DNA of 64,000 nucleotides from CAIQPV01 sp963719855 (GTDB lineage: Bacteria; Pseudomonadota; Gammaproteobacteria; Burkholderiales; Gallionellaceae): contig CAVRDK010000005.1 in assembly GCA_963719855.1 (NCBI GenBank), forward strand, positions 99,781 through 163,780, written 5' to 3'. Position numbers and translations under genes: made by a program. Numbering within the stretch: the first letter of the stretch is position 1; every line of letters begins with the position of its first letter. The notes beneath the pieces were generated by a model. The model was given only the letters and a program-made list of their open reading frames with translations, ran no database searches and had not been told where the DNA came from. Shown piece by piece: positions 46,147 through 56,115 of this stretch.

Positions 46147-48036
46147 ATGCGGAGCACCATGACGTTCAAACCCAAAACCATCAACGCAAAGATACTGGTA
46201 TTCTTCTCTACCCTGATGGTGTTTCTTGTTCTGGTGCTGGTTGCCATTAGTCTTTATTCCTTCCAGAACTTCTCGCTTTACACCGCCGAACGCCACGCCC
46301 GCTCTGTGGCCGAGGCGGTTAAGGTGGGGCTGACCGAAAGTATGGTCAACGGCACCATCAACAAACGTCCTGAATTCCTGCAACGCTTGGGCAACGTTCC
46401 CGGTGTACAAAACATTCGGATAATCCGGGGGCCAGCCGTCGATAACCAGTTTGGCCCTGGTCTTCCCCAGGAGCGCCCGACAAACGATGGCGAGAGCAAG
46501 GTCATTAATCTCGGAGAGCCGTCCTTTAATGTTATAACCAAAAGTGGTTCGATATTTTTCCACGCTATCATTCCATACACAGCCAACGGACTGGGAACCC
46601 CCAATTGCCTGCAGTGCCACCTCGTTACGCAGGGCACTGTACTGGGAGCCGTATCCATCGATATTCCGCTGGACGAGGTCAGGCATCAAGCCATTACTAC
46701 CATCGGTTTGGTGGCGCTAGTTATATTTTCGACCGCCATGCTGGCGCTGTTTTTGCTTCGGCGCGTGCTCCGGCCCTTGGTTGAGACGACCCACGAACTA
46801 AAGTCCGTTGTAGACTGTGCGGTCAGCGGTGAATTCAATGGGCGAATTGCGCAACGCAGCTCGGATGAGGTGGGCGAAATCGCCGGCCAACTCAACCGGT
46901 TGATGGGAACCTTGGACGAGGGCATCTCAACCATAGGCAACCGCGTGGGCGAATTGATGAACTACCAGCCCCAAAATACCGGCAACCAACTTACCACGAC
47001 CACCGAAATGGTGGAAATCCTGGTCGAAGCCGCCCGCTACAAAAGGGCTATCGAGGAAGACATGGGCAAGTTGGAAGTCTACCAACGCTTGGCTCGGGTG
47101 CTGTCCGAAAAATTCGACATTGCACATTTCTCGATTTATAAAGTGGCTTCGAGCAAGAATCGCATCGTCCCGATCGTCGTCGACAACGAGTTCGGCGCAC
47201 CCTGTCGCTGGTGCGACCAGCAGATTTTGGTTGATGCCAATACCTGTCGCGTCAAACGCACTGGTCACGCGGCGAATGCATTGGACTTCCCGGAAATTTG
47301 CACCATGTTCCGGGGGGAAGTGGAAGGCGAAAAGCATACACACATCTGCCTGCCGATCACGCAATCCGGCTCAGTTGGCTGCGTGGTGCAGCTGGTTCTC
47401 CCCGCAGACCTGGGGCAATACGCCAACTGCCTGATACCATTCATCGTCGTTTATCTGCGGGAAACAGCGCCGGTAATTGAAGCGAAGCGTCTGATGGAAC
47501 ATCTGAAGGAAAGCTCGCTACGCGATGCCATGACAGGCCTTTACAATCGGCGTTTCCTGGAAGAATACGTCACCACCCTGGTTGCTACCAGTCAGCGCAG
47601 GAAGACTTCATTTTCCATCCTCATGCTGGATCTGGATTATTTCAAGCAGGTCAATGACACTTTCGGTCATGAAGCCGGTGACAAAGTGCTTAAAACGCTT
47701 GCGGAAACTCTTTCCAAGAGCGTGCGATCTTCGGATATGGTGGTGCGTTATGGCGGCGAGGAGTTCCTTATCATATTAATGGATACCAATGCCGAGAGTG
47801 CGTTAAAAATCGCCGAGAATATCCGCGCCAAGGTCGAGGATACCAAGATATCGCTTCCCGGTACGATGCTGCAAAAAACCATTTCCATCGGCGTATCGGA
47901 GTTTCCGCTTGATACCGACACCTTCTGGCAAGTGGTCAAGTACGCCGACGTAGCTCTCTACGCAGCCAAGATGCAAGGCCGCAACCGCGTGCTGCGTTTC
48001 GATCCTGTCATGTGGAAAGAGGGGGAGAAGTACTAG
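46147..48036 (+). CDS. Membrane diguanylate cyclase with c-type heme sensor, HAMP and GAF-like domains
   Basis: 629 residues. Transmembrane helices at about 15-37 and 183-205 enclose a periplasmic sensor of the DUF3365/Tll0287 type bearing the heme motif CLQCH (C154, C157, H158). HAMP follows, then a GAF-like domain (about 310-445) with a cluster of cysteines (CRWC, NTC, ICTMF, HIC), and a C-terminal GGDEF with active GGEEF (536-540) and the RSSD inhibitory site. It should make c-di-GMP in response to a redox or ligand signal at the heme. ATGs at 46147 and 46159 are both possible; the second has GGAG upstream. It is a paralogue in design of the frameshifted sensor at 3511-6032. Confidence 0.9.
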   Translation: MRSTMTFKPKTINAKILVFFSTLMVFLVLVLVAISLYSFQNFSLYTAERHARSVAEAVKVGLTESMVNGTINKRPEFLQRLGNVPGVQNIRIIRGPAVDNQFGPGLPQERPTNDGESKVINLGEPSFNVITKSGSIFFHAIIPYTANGLGTPNCLQCHLVTQGTVLGAVSIDIPLDEVRHQAITTIGLVALVIFSTAMLALFLLRRVLRPLVETTHELKSVVDCAVSGEFNGRIAQRSSDEVGEIAGQLNRLMGTLDEGISTIGNRVGELMNYQPQNTGNQLTTTTEMVEILVEAARYKRAIEEDMGKLEVYQRLARVLSEKFDIAHFSIYKVASSKNRIVPIVVDNEFGAPCRWCDQQILVDANTCRVKRTGHAANALDFPEICTMFRGEVEGEKHTHICLPITQSGSVGCVVQLVLPADLGQYANCLIPFIVVYLRETAPVIEAKRLMEHLKESSLRDAMTGLYNRRFLEEYVTTLVATSQRRKTSFSILMLDLDYFKQVNDTFGHEAGDKVLKTLAETLSKSVRSSDMVVRYGGEEFLIILMDTNAESALKIAENIRAKVEDTKISLPGTMLQKTISIGVSEFPLDTDTFWQVVKYADVALYAAKMQGRNRVLRFDPVMWKEGEKY

Positions 48037-48266
48037 TCAGCTTTGCCTGCGGCACTCAACCCGTTGCTTCGACATACCATCTTCGATTGCTACAGGCGCA
48101 GATGCTGCCTTCTGCTGCCCTGATGTGACTCCAAACTGAGCGACAATCCCTATTCCCTTTTGCTTCACAGGCCTTTAGGGCAAATCATAACTGGTTTCGA
48201 TTGTTATTTTGAACCGGATACAGGATTTGCCACTCCAATGTAAGTGACGAACAGGAGGGAAATATT

Positions 48267-48812
48267 ATGCAACGCAGACAATTCTTATTCGCTTTATCCG
48301 GCGCTGCCATGATGTTGGCAACCCGTTCTTTTGCCGACATGGTGTCCGCTGGCGACAATGTAACTATCATGCAATTCTCCGATGACGGAAAACCGCTTGG
48401 GCGCGTGACGCTGGCCAAGGTGCATAAAGATGCCGAATGGCGCAAGGTGCTGTCACCTTTGGCCTATCAGGTAACTCGCGAACAAGGCACCGAGCGGGCA
48501 TTTTCACAGCCGGGTTACGACAGGCACGAGCCGGGGTTGTATCGGTGTGTGTGCTGCGACAATGCGCTGTTTGACGCCAGCACAAAATACGATTCGCATA
48601 CCGGCTGGCCAAGCTTCTGGCAACCGATTGCCGCAGAAAATGTACGTGAAATTGCCGATCACATGTTCGGCATGACACGCACCGAAGTGCGATGCGCATT
48701 GTGCGATGCACATCTTGGACATGTGTTCGACGATGGCCCAAAACCTACGGGTTTGCGCTATTGCATGAATACGGTTGCAATGCGCTTTGTGCCGAAGCCA
48801 AAACGGAGCTGA
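48267..48812 (+). CDS. msrB: Exported peptide-methionine (R)-S-oxide reductase
   Basis: 181 residues. The N-terminus MQRRQFLFALSGAAMM is a Tat-like or Sec signal, so the enzyme acts in the periplasm. The MsrB fold has zinc-binding CVCC and CALC pairs, HTGWPSFWQP, and the catalytic cysteine in RYCMNT near the end. It reduces the R-epimer of methionine sulfoxide in proteins. A very strong ribosome binding site (AGGAGGGA) precedes the ATG. It is six bases before dipZ, and msrA follows dipZ, so the three form one repair unit. Confidence 0.93.
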   Translation: MQRRQFLFALSGAAMMLATRSFADMVSAGDNVTIMQFSDDGKPLGRVTLAKVHKDAEWRKVLSPLAYQVTREQGTERAFSQPGYDRHEPGLYRCVCCDNALFDASTKYDSHTGWPSFWQPIAAENVREIADHMFGMTRTEVRCALCDAHLGHVFDDGPKPTGLRYCMNTVAMRFVPKPKRS

Positions 48813-48818
48813 CACATC

Positions 48819-50525
48819 ATGCTGATATTTTTCCTGGCGTATCTCGGTGGCCTGCTGACTATTTTCAGCCCGTGCGTGCTTCCGGTATTGCCGTTTATCT
48901 TTGCCCGTTCGGATCAGTCATTCCGCCGTAGCGGACTGCCGATTTTGCTTGGCATGGCCGCGACCTTCACATTGCTCGCCAGCTTTGCGGCGGTGGGCGG
49001 AGCCTGGCTGGTCGAGATAAATCAATATGGCCGTTATGCTGCGATGTTGCTGTTGCTGTTACTGGGCATGGCGTTGATCTTCCCTGCACTGTCGGAGCGC
49101 ATGATGCGCCCGTTCGTCGTCTTGGGTGGGCGCTTGCAACAACACGCCGACCAGCAAGCCAACCTCAAAGGCTCGTTGCTGTTGGGCGTGGCAGTCGGGT
49201 TCTTATGGGCGCCTTGCGCCGGGCCGATTCTAGGGCTGGTGTTGGCAGGCGCAGCACTAAATGGCGCGAATCTTTACAGCGCCTTGTTGCTGCTGGTGTT
49301 CGCCGTCGGTGCGGCAACTTCCTTGGGACTTGCCCTGCTGGCGGGAGGGAGAATATTCAGCCTGATGAAGCGTGGACTGGGAGCCGAGGAATGGGTACGG
49401 CGCGGTTTGGGCATGGCAGTGGTAGCAGGCGTGGCGGTCATCGCGCTGGGCTGGGATACACGCTTTCTATCGCAGTTTACTTTTTTAAGCACCGCCAACA
49501 CCGAGCAAAAACTGATTACTCAGTTAGCTCAAAAACCCGGCGCGGTCGCCAAAACTTCTGCGATATCGCCCTTAATGCCACCCATTTCCGGCGCAACGCA
49601 GTGGTTTAACTCGCCGCCGCTGAGCAGCGAGAGCCTGCGCGGCAAAGTGGTGCTGGTAGATTTCTGGACTTACTCGTGCATCAACTGCTTGCGTACCCTG
49701 CCTTACCTGAAAGCATGGAATGAAAAATATCGAACTCAGGGTTTAATCATCATCGGCGTCCATGCCCCGGAATTCGCCTTTGAAAAAGATCAGCACAATG
49801 TCGAGCAGGCCATCCACGATCTTGGTATCACCTATCCGGTAGCGATGGACAACCAATACGCAATCTGGAATGCCTTCAGCAATAAATACTGGCCCGCGCA
49901 TTACCTGATAGACGCGCAAGGACGGATTCGCCATCAACACTTCGGCGAAGGCGCATATCAGGAAACCGAGCAAATGATCCAGACCTTGCTCAAGGAGGCG
50001 CATCAGGGCGTGCTGGCGATGGACAATGAATTGGTGCAAGTAGAGGGGGTGGGCGCAACGGCTGCTGCTGCGGATAGGGAACGCTCGCCGGAAACCTATA
50101 TAGGTTATGCGCGCCAGCAAAATCTGGCCTCACCCGAGGCAACCAAGCAAGACATCGCCGCAGTGTACAGCACACCGCGCACGCTCAAACCAAACCAATG
50201 GGGACTAAGCGGCAAGTGGCTGGTATCCGCAGAATCAGCCGCTTTGCAAGCACCCGGCGGTGCTATCAGTTATCGTTTTCAAGGACGCGATCTGCACCTG
50301 GTGCTTGGATCGAGCAACGACAAACCGGTGCGTTTCAAGGTCACCCTGGACGGAGTCCCGCCCGGAGCGGATCACGGCGCGGATATTGACGCACAAGGAA
50401 ACGGAGTAATCCACGAACAGCGCCTTTACCAGCTTGTCCGGCAGAGCGGGAAAATTGCAGTTCATACCTTTCGCATTGAATTTCTGGATGCCGACGCAGA
50501 GGCATTTGCCTTCACCTTCGGCTGA
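48819..50525 (+). CDS. dipZ: DipZ-type thiol-disulfide transporter: CcdA domain plus thioredoxin-like domain
   Basis: 568 residues. The first 220 form a six- to seven-helix CcdA/DsbD-like membrane domain with the two redox cysteines in SPCVLPVLP and APCAGPILG. A periplasmic TlpA-like thioredoxin domain follows with the CxxC in YSCINCLRTLP (about residue 286). The last 150 residues, AWGLSGKWLVSAESA-like to the end, form the carbohydrate-binding-like beta domain typical of DipZ. The protein takes electrons from cytoplasmic thioredoxin and hands them out across the membrane. Its place between msrB and msrA points to these reductases as clients. Confidence 0.9.
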   Translation: MLIFFLAYLGGLLTIFSPCVLPVLPFIFARSDQSFRRSGLPILLGMAATFTLLASFAAVGGAWLVEINQYGRYAAMLLLLLLGMALIFPALSERMMRPFVVLGGRLQQHADQQANLKGSLLLGVAVGFLWAPCAGPILGLVLAGAALNGANLYSALLLLVFAVGAATSLGLALLAGGRIFSLMKRGLGAEEWVRRGLGMAVVAGVAVIALGWDTRFLSQFTFLSTANTEQKLITQLAQKPGAVAKTSAISPLMPPISGATQWFNSPPLSSESLRGKVVLVDFWTYSCINCLRTLPYLKAWNEKYRTQGLIIIGVHAPEFAFEKDQHNVEQAIHDLGITYPVAMDNQYAIWNAFSNKYWPAHYLIDAQGRIRHQHFGEGAYQETEQMIQTLLKEAHQGVLAMDNELVQVEGVGATAAAADRERSPETYIGYARQQNLASPEATKQDIAAVYSTPRTLKPNQWGLSGKWLVSAESAALQAPGGAISYRFQGRDLHLVLGSSNDKPVRFKVTLDGVPPGADHGADIDAQGNGVIHEQRLYQLVRQSGKIAVHTFRIEFLDADAEAFAFTFG

Positions 50526-50555
50526 TTTTAACTCGGATAGTTCATTAGACAAAAA

Positions 50556-50656
50556 CCCCCTCCCCCTTTAAGGGGGAGGGCTAGGGAGGGGGTAGAAACG
50601 TGGATATTCCACCACTTCTACCCCAATCCTAACCTTCCCCCTTAAAGGGGGAAGGG
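50556..50656. repeat. Palindromic repeat (CCCTCCCCC family) between dipZ and msrA
   Basis: CCCTCCCCCTTTAAGGGGGAG forms the first hairpin (20-base core), then CTAGGGAGGGGGTAGAAA, a spacer, CTTCTACCCC and the second hairpin CCTTCCCCCTTAAAGGGGGA. It follows the plan of the copies at 25391-25495 and inside purL. Confidence 0.85.
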
Positions 50657-50700
50657 ACTATTCGGTTTTAATGGAATATCTGGAATTAAGGAGTGTCATC

Positions 50701-51330
50701 ATGCTAATCATCAAATATATCCATAGTTATTTATTCAGCGGTAGCCTGTGCCTCATGCTCGGTCTGGGCGTGCTATCAAACGCCAGCGCAGCGCCAGCCG
50801 AACAAACGGCGGTATTCGCCGGAGGCTGTTTCTGGGGCGTCGATGCGGTGTTCAAACACGTCAAGGGAGTATCCGAAGTGGTGTCCGGCTATGCGGGCGG
50901 CAGCGCAGCCACGGCGCATTACGAACAAGTGAGCAATGGCGACACCGGACATGCCGAATCGGTGCGCGTCCGTTTCAACCCGGCACAGGTTTCCTATCGA
51001 CAACTGCTGCAAGTGTTTTTCAGCGTGGCGCACGACCCTACCCAACTCAACCGCCAAGGCCCCGATACCGGTAGCCAATACCGCTCGGCGATTTTTTACA
51101 CCAGCCCCGAACAGCAGAAGATTGCGCAAAGCACCATCCAGCAACTCACCACCGCGCACACTTTTTCTGCGCCCATTGTCACGCAAGTCGTGCCGCTGCA
51201 ACAATTCTATCCAGCCGAGGAGTATCACCAGAACTATCTGGCATTGCATCCTTACCAGCCCTACATCGTCTTCAACGACATGCCTAAGCTGGAGCAATTG
51301 CGCAAACAGTTTCCGGTGTTGTATCAATAA
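50701..51330 (+). CDS. msrA: Exported peptide-methionine (S)-S-oxide reductase
   Basis: 209 residues from the ATG at 50701, preceded by AAGGAG. A signal peptide ends near NASAAPA. The MsrA fold is clear: FAGGCFWGVDAVF with the catalytic cysteine, VVSGYAGGSA, YEQVSNGDTGHAE, GPDTGSQYRSAIF and FYPAEEYHQNYL. It reduces the S-epimer of methionine sulfoxide in periplasmic proteins. It is separated from dipZ by a palindromic repeat but otherwise continues the msrB-dipZ cluster. The last 47 bases overlap the 3' end of a convergent gene. Confidence 0.93.
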   Translation: MLIIKYIHSYLFSGSLCLMLGLGVLSNASAAPAEQTAVFAGGCFWGVDAVFKHVKGVSEVVSGYAGGSAATAHYEQVSNGDTGHAESVRVRFNPAQVSYRQLLQVFFSVAHDPTQLNRQGPDTGSQYRSAIFYTSPEQQKIAQSTIQQLTTAHTFSAPIVTQVVPLQQFYPAEEYHQNYLALHPYQPYIVFNDMPKLEQLRKQFPVLYQ

Positions 51331-51733
51331 CTCTGCTCATTTCATGCAACCTGTAGACGATATTCTCGACAGTGGTTCCATTTCTTGCGGTCAGAATTTT
51401 TAAAATCTCATCTGTATCAAGATTGGTCGTTGCCGCAATTGCCTTGATTGTTTCTTCAACTGCCACAACAATTCTTACCGTATCGATGCCTTCAATACCC
51501 TTGAGATTTTCGACCGCCGCCTGTACTTCATCCAGCGCTTCTACATTTATTTTGCCCAGAATCTCGACAACTTCATTTTGCGCAAGATGTGTAGTAATTG
51601 AAAAGGACTTGATGGATTCATTGACTATCATGCCAAGTCTCTCAATGTCCGTTTTCCCCAGAACCAAAGCTTTTTGCACATTGATGGCAGCTCGCCTGTT
51701 TTGGGAGCTTGTAAAATGGGTAAAGTTTCGCAC
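51284..51733 (-). CDS. Helical protein of unknown function overlapping msrA
   Basis: 149 residues, soluble, mostly helical, rich in Val, Ile and Glu. Two related segments are visible, ITTHLAQNEVVEILGKI and IAATTNLDTDEILKIL, suggesting an internal duplication. It has no signal peptide, no cysteine pattern and no domain I recognise. The 3' end overlaps convergent msrA by 47 bases; the composition and the coherent helical pattern argue for a real gene over an antisense frame. No neighbour on the same strand. Confidence 0.55.
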   Translation of the reverse strand: MRNFTHFTSSQNRRAAINVQKALVLGKTDIERLGMIVNESIKSFSITTHLAQNEVVEILGKINVEALDEVQAAVENLKGIEGIDTVRIVVAVEETIKAIAATTNLDTDEILKILTARNGTTVENIVYRLHEMSRVIDTTPETVCAIAPA

Positions 51734-51917
51734 GATGCTCCTGACATAGAAGATTAAGGTGAGCTAACGGAGTTGATCGCCAAAGTGGTTGCGCGCCCAT
51801 TGCGCATATTCCGTTGATTACCCTGTTTCCATCTGTGCGGTAGCCAACATAGCGGAAGACAGCAAACTATCCGGGTAATATGCTTAAATATGCACATAAT
51901 AAAAAACGGCTGGGGAC

Positions 51918-53123
51918 ATGAACCACACGAAGATTCCAGGCGCGGAAAATCCGCCGCTTGAGGCGAGGCATCACGCTTCTGAATTGAACAGCCAGTTCAA
52001 TGGCGGGCAATTGGAGTTTGCGGATTATGTCGCGCGTCAGCGGGAGATGATTGCCCAAGTTCGCTCGGGTGCAGGCGCAGCCAATCCCGAAAAAATAACC
52101 GACGGCAATGCGCCGTTCGAGCTGAAGCCCACAGGCAATTATCCGGTTGGACAGAAAAAATCCTATAAACGCGGCGTGCTGCTCACCCATGGCTTGACCG
52201 ACTCGCCTTATTTCATGCGTCATCTGGCCGCGTTCTTCCAGGAAAACGGTTTTCGCGTCATGGCCGTGTTATTGCCGGGGCACGGCACGCAGCCTGGGGA
52301 TTTGCTTGACATCCACTGGCAGGAATGGGCTAAGTCCGTGGCTTATGGCGCCGACAGACTTGCCTTCGAGGTTGATGAAGTCTATCTGGCCGGCTTTTCC
52401 GCTGGCGGCGCGCTAAGTGTTTACCAGAGCCTGCGTGATAGTCGCGTGTGCGGCCTGTTCCTGTTTTCTCCGGCGTTCAAAATCTCACCCAAGGCTGCTT
52501 GGGCCAACCTGCACAAGCCTTTTAGCTGGCTGATCCCGTCAGCGAAGTGGGTCAACATCATGCCCGACCGGGATATCTACAAATACGAATCCTTCCCCAA
52601 GAATGCCGCTGCCCAGATGTATGCGCTGACGCAGGAAGTCAACGAACAAGCGCTGTTGCACAAGCTGAACCTTCCGGTGTTTACTGCGGCAAGCGCAGAC
52701 GACGTCACCGCCGACACCTCGGCAACCTTGAACTTCATGATGCGTATGCCGCACCCATCCAGCAAGCTGGTGCTCTACGCCACCGATGGGGGAAAGCATA
52801 TACATGGCTTCCCGGAAGAAAAGTTGGAACTGGTTTACAGTGTGATGCCCGAGCAAAGAATATTAAGCTCCTCGCACACGGCTATCGTGCTGCCTCCCGA
52901 TGATACGCACTATGGCGCGACAGGGGATTATTCCAACTGTACGCATTATTATCCCGACGAGATGGAAAAATATGACACCTGCAACAACAAGCCGAACGAA
53001 GTACTACAAGGCGAGATCACCGAGCAAAACCTCGCAGCAGGAACGCTGCGCCGCTTGATGTACAACCCGCATTTTGCGGCGCTTAAAATTTCCATGCGGC
53101 GGTTTATTGATGATTTACCATGA
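51918..53123 (+). CDS. Alpha/beta hydrolase, lysophospholipase/S33-like
   Basis: 401 residues. The hydrolase core begins near residue 85: GVLLTHGLTDSPYFMRHLA (oxyanion loop), LLPGHGTQPGDL, and the nucleophile elbow GFSAGGAL with the serine at about 162. An acid in ASADDVT and the histidine in the H-rich DGGKHIHGF or SSSHTAI regions complete a plausible triad. Such enzymes cleave esters, often monoacylglycerols or lysophospholipids. No signal peptide is seen. The C-terminal 100 residues (THYYPDEMEKYDTCNN) form an extension not typical of simple S33 hydrolases. It stands alone. Confidence 0.8.
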   Translation: MNHTKIPGAENPPLEARHHASELNSQFNGGQLEFADYVARQREMIAQVRSGAGAANPEKITDGNAPFELKPTGNYPVGQKKSYKRGVLLTHGLTDSPYFMRHLAAFFQENGFRVMAVLLPGHGTQPGDLLDIHWQEWAKSVAYGADRLAFEVDEVYLAGFSAGGALSVYQSLRDSRVCGLFLFSPAFKISPKAAWANLHKPFSWLIPSAKWVNIMPDRDIYKYESFPKNAAAQMYALTQEVNEQALLHKLNLPVFTAASADDVTADTSATLNFMMRMPHPSSKLVLYATDGGKHIHGFPEEKLELVYSVMPEQRILSSSHTAIVLPPDDTHYGATGDYSNCTHYYPDEMEKYDTCNNKPNEVLQGEITEQNLAAGTLRRLMYNPHFAALKISMRRFIDDLP

Positions 53124-53518
53124 TTAGGTTTAGCAGTAACTAACGAACCTAAAACGGCAACTTATCCACGAAAACTGATGAACCCCCTAACCATTTCACT
53201 AAGCGACCGTTCTTTTGTGGCCTAATGGCTGGTAGCTTCATCAGTCAGATGGCTATGCAAAGCGAGCCTTTGCGAGACCCCACCGCCAGCGCCGTTATGG
53301 CTTAAACAGCAGCACAAACTCCCCGTTGTTTTCCTTATCACCCGATTGCCGGATTTGGATAATAGCCATATTCCATCTCTAATTTTGTAAGGCTCCTTCC
53401 GACAAGAGAATTAGCCATCCTCTTATTTCTTCCGGGCGCATCTGCCTACAAAATGCAATCGTGGAAAAAGGTAGAGGTTCCCCCTAATGATGCTTTATTA
53501 AATGGTTGCACTTAGAAC
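53124..53518. other. 395-base region with possible gene remnant
   Basis: The only coherent frame is a 24-codon one on the minus strand (53369 to 53295; MAIIQIRQSGDKENNGEFVL and four more residues), which may be the end or start of a lost gene. No secretion substrate gene for the following operon is present. Confidence 0.3.
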
Positions 53519-56108
53519 TTGAATCTGAACCGGAAAAATCTGACTTGTCCTGGCCTTGGCAAAGGTGCTGTTGGCGCTCGTCTGCCTTTGGCCAGCAAGA
53601 TTGCTCAAACTGTATTTCTCGGTTTGATGTTGACACTTTTTTCCGGATGCATGACTAAGCGCAGTAGCTACGATGTTCCGGAGAATACAGCTGCCCGCCC
53701 AGTACAAAAATTCTCCGCCTAAAGATTCGCATACTTCGACTCCGATGCCCATAGAACCAGCCGTGAAAATCGCGACACCGGATGCTTCGCACGACGTTGG
53801 GTTGGTTGAGTGGTGGCGAGCATTCGGGAATTTGGAATTGGTTGAATTGATTGACCGGGGGCTGGCCAATAACCCGGACGTACGTATTGCGACCCAACAA
53901 ATGGCCGAAGCCAGGACGCGTGTTGATCAGGCTCGCGCTGGCCTGTTGCCGGCCCTAAGTGCGCCTGTTGAATTGGCAAATCAGGCACCGGGTGGTGCGA
54001 TTGGAGTTGTCACGCCAGGGCAGGGTATTTCTTCCCAGAGGACGTACCAGGCGAGTTTGCAAGGAAACTGGCGTGTGGATCTTTGGGGAGAGCGCAGTTC
54101 TTTGGCTGAGTCTGCCAAATTCCAGCTATGGCAGGCAGCGTTTAATCGCGACAACGTGCAAAGAAACATGACGGCCAGTCTCGCCTCCAGCTACGTCGAG
54201 TATCTTTCTCTGAATGATCGCTTGCGGCTTGCCCGCGAGACCGATGCTGTATTGAGTCACATGTTGGACAGCGTTGAAAAACGAGTGGACATCGGCGATG
54301 CGACACTGATAGAACTTGACCAGCAAAAAGCGGCTGTTTTTGCGGTTCGTGCGACGATACCCACACTTGAGCAGCAACGTGAGGATGCGCTGACGAGCAT
54401 TGCATTTCTGGTGGGATCTGTTCCCGGATCGCTAAAGCTCTCTAGTGACGGTCTTGACGCACTTTTTCTCCCCACGGTTATTCCAGCGCTGCCTTCCTCC
54501 CTGCTTCTTCGCCGCCCCGATGTGCGCATGGCAGAAGCGCGCTTGCTCTCGGCGGATGCGGATGTAGATGTGGCTCGTGCCCGACTTCTTCCTCCCCTGG
54601 ATCTTTCGGCGCAAGTGGGGCACAGCAGTCTTGCCATGGCGCAGTTTTTTCAGCCTTCGACTCTTTTCTGGAATGCAATCTCCAATTTGACAGTCAGTAT
54701 TTTTGACGGAGGCAAATTAAAAAGTGATAAGGAGAATGCACAAGCGATACACGAAGAAATGGTGGAAACCTATGCGCGCACCATCTATCAGGCCGCGAGA
54801 GAGGTGGAAAGCGCTCTCGCCGGTATCCGGTTGACCGGTAATCGTCTCGCCTCACAGCAGGAAGCTACCACCTCAGCGCGGCGGGCGTGGGATAGCAGTG
54901 CCAAGGTGTACGCTGCCGGGGGACTCGACTATCAGGCATTGCTTGATGCTGAGCGCAACTATAACCGCTATCTGGACGATTACCTGCGGATCAAGATGGA
55001 TAGCTACCATGGGTATATCAGCCTGTTCCAGGCATTGGGCGGCGGTGTGAATTTTGTTGAGCAACTGCCTGGAAAGGGTGCTCGTCCAACTCAAGCCCTG
55101 GGCGATGCCTTTGGCTCAGTCGCTCTTGATACCTCGAAAATATCCTTTGCTGCGCCAAAAACAGGCTTCGCAACTGATGGAGTCGATTGGGGTAATGATG
55201 CTTTTACCAAGGGCGGCGGCCCATTGCAGGTCGAGAATTTCTGGCAGGTCGAGTTGCCGGGCCTATACCATCGCTCGACGATTGGCGCCACTTGGCGCGA
55301 TCTGCGGATGCGTTACCCGAAGCTGATGGAAAGTCGTGTTGTACGCCCGCGCCTTGATGGAAAAGTAGAAAATAATACGGATGGGCAGTTGTCCTTATTC
55401 CGCTTGTACGTCGGCAAATTCGCAACCCCGGAAGCCGCTCATGAGCTATGTGCAATGCTTAAGGCAAACTACCAGCGTTGTCGTGTTGTCTCCTCGCGTT
55501 CGGATGAGGTGGTCGTTGAAGTGCCTTTGTCGCAGAAAAACAAAGCGCCAGTCACGGTGTCCAGTTCGAACGATGTGCATGGTGCTGACGCGTTGTCTGC
55601 CAAAGATATCTCCCTTGTGACAGCCTCGTCGAAAACAGCCGAACACGCTGCTGGCGAACCTGATGTGAAATTTGACCCGGCATTGCCCTTCTTGTCAGCG
55701 TCGCAGCCGGGATCGACTGCGCTTGCAGTTAATGGCGTTCCAGGCGGTAAAGTCGGCATCCTGGAAAAACAGGATAAGGCCAAAGAAAAATTGGCCTACA
55801 CGGTGCAATTGGGCGCGTTCGCTACTCTGGAAAATGCGGAAAAATCACAATTGCAGTGGCAAGATAAGGGATACAAAGCCCATGTTTGCGAGATCAAGGA
55901 TGCGGCTAAGAGGACTCTATATGCTGTTCGCATGGGGGAGTTTGCACAACGCCGCGATGCTTTTGCCGCAATTCGTTCTCTTAAGCGCAATGCGGGTTTT
56001 CAAGCCACGCTGGTTCTTGCCGTGGTCGATCATGTCGACAAACCCGTTGTAAACATCAACCATCTCTCTGAGATGAACATTGATGCTACTTTCCATCATC
56101 CCACCTGA
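53519..56108 (+). CDS. NodT/TolC-type outer-membrane factor with C-terminal SPOR-like repeats, frameshifted near the N-terminus
   Basis: The short first frame (TTG 53519 or a later start) encodes a lipoprotein signal, LMLTLFSGCMTKR. The rest continues in another frame from about 53690 (QYKNSPPKDSH) to 56108. Removing one C from the CCC runs at 53692-53700 joins them into the usual NodT start. Residues about 40-470 of the main frame are the outer-membrane efflux fold: WWRAFGNLELVELIDRGLAN, SLLLRRPDVRMAEARL and GLDYQALLDAERNYNRYLDD. Two segments at about 570-610 and 705-790 (VGKFATPEAA and YTVQLGAFATLENAEKSQL) resemble SPOR peptidoglycan-binding repeats, an unusual addition. It leads a type I secretion operon. 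Confidence 0.82.
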
Positions 56109-56115
56109 GTGATTA

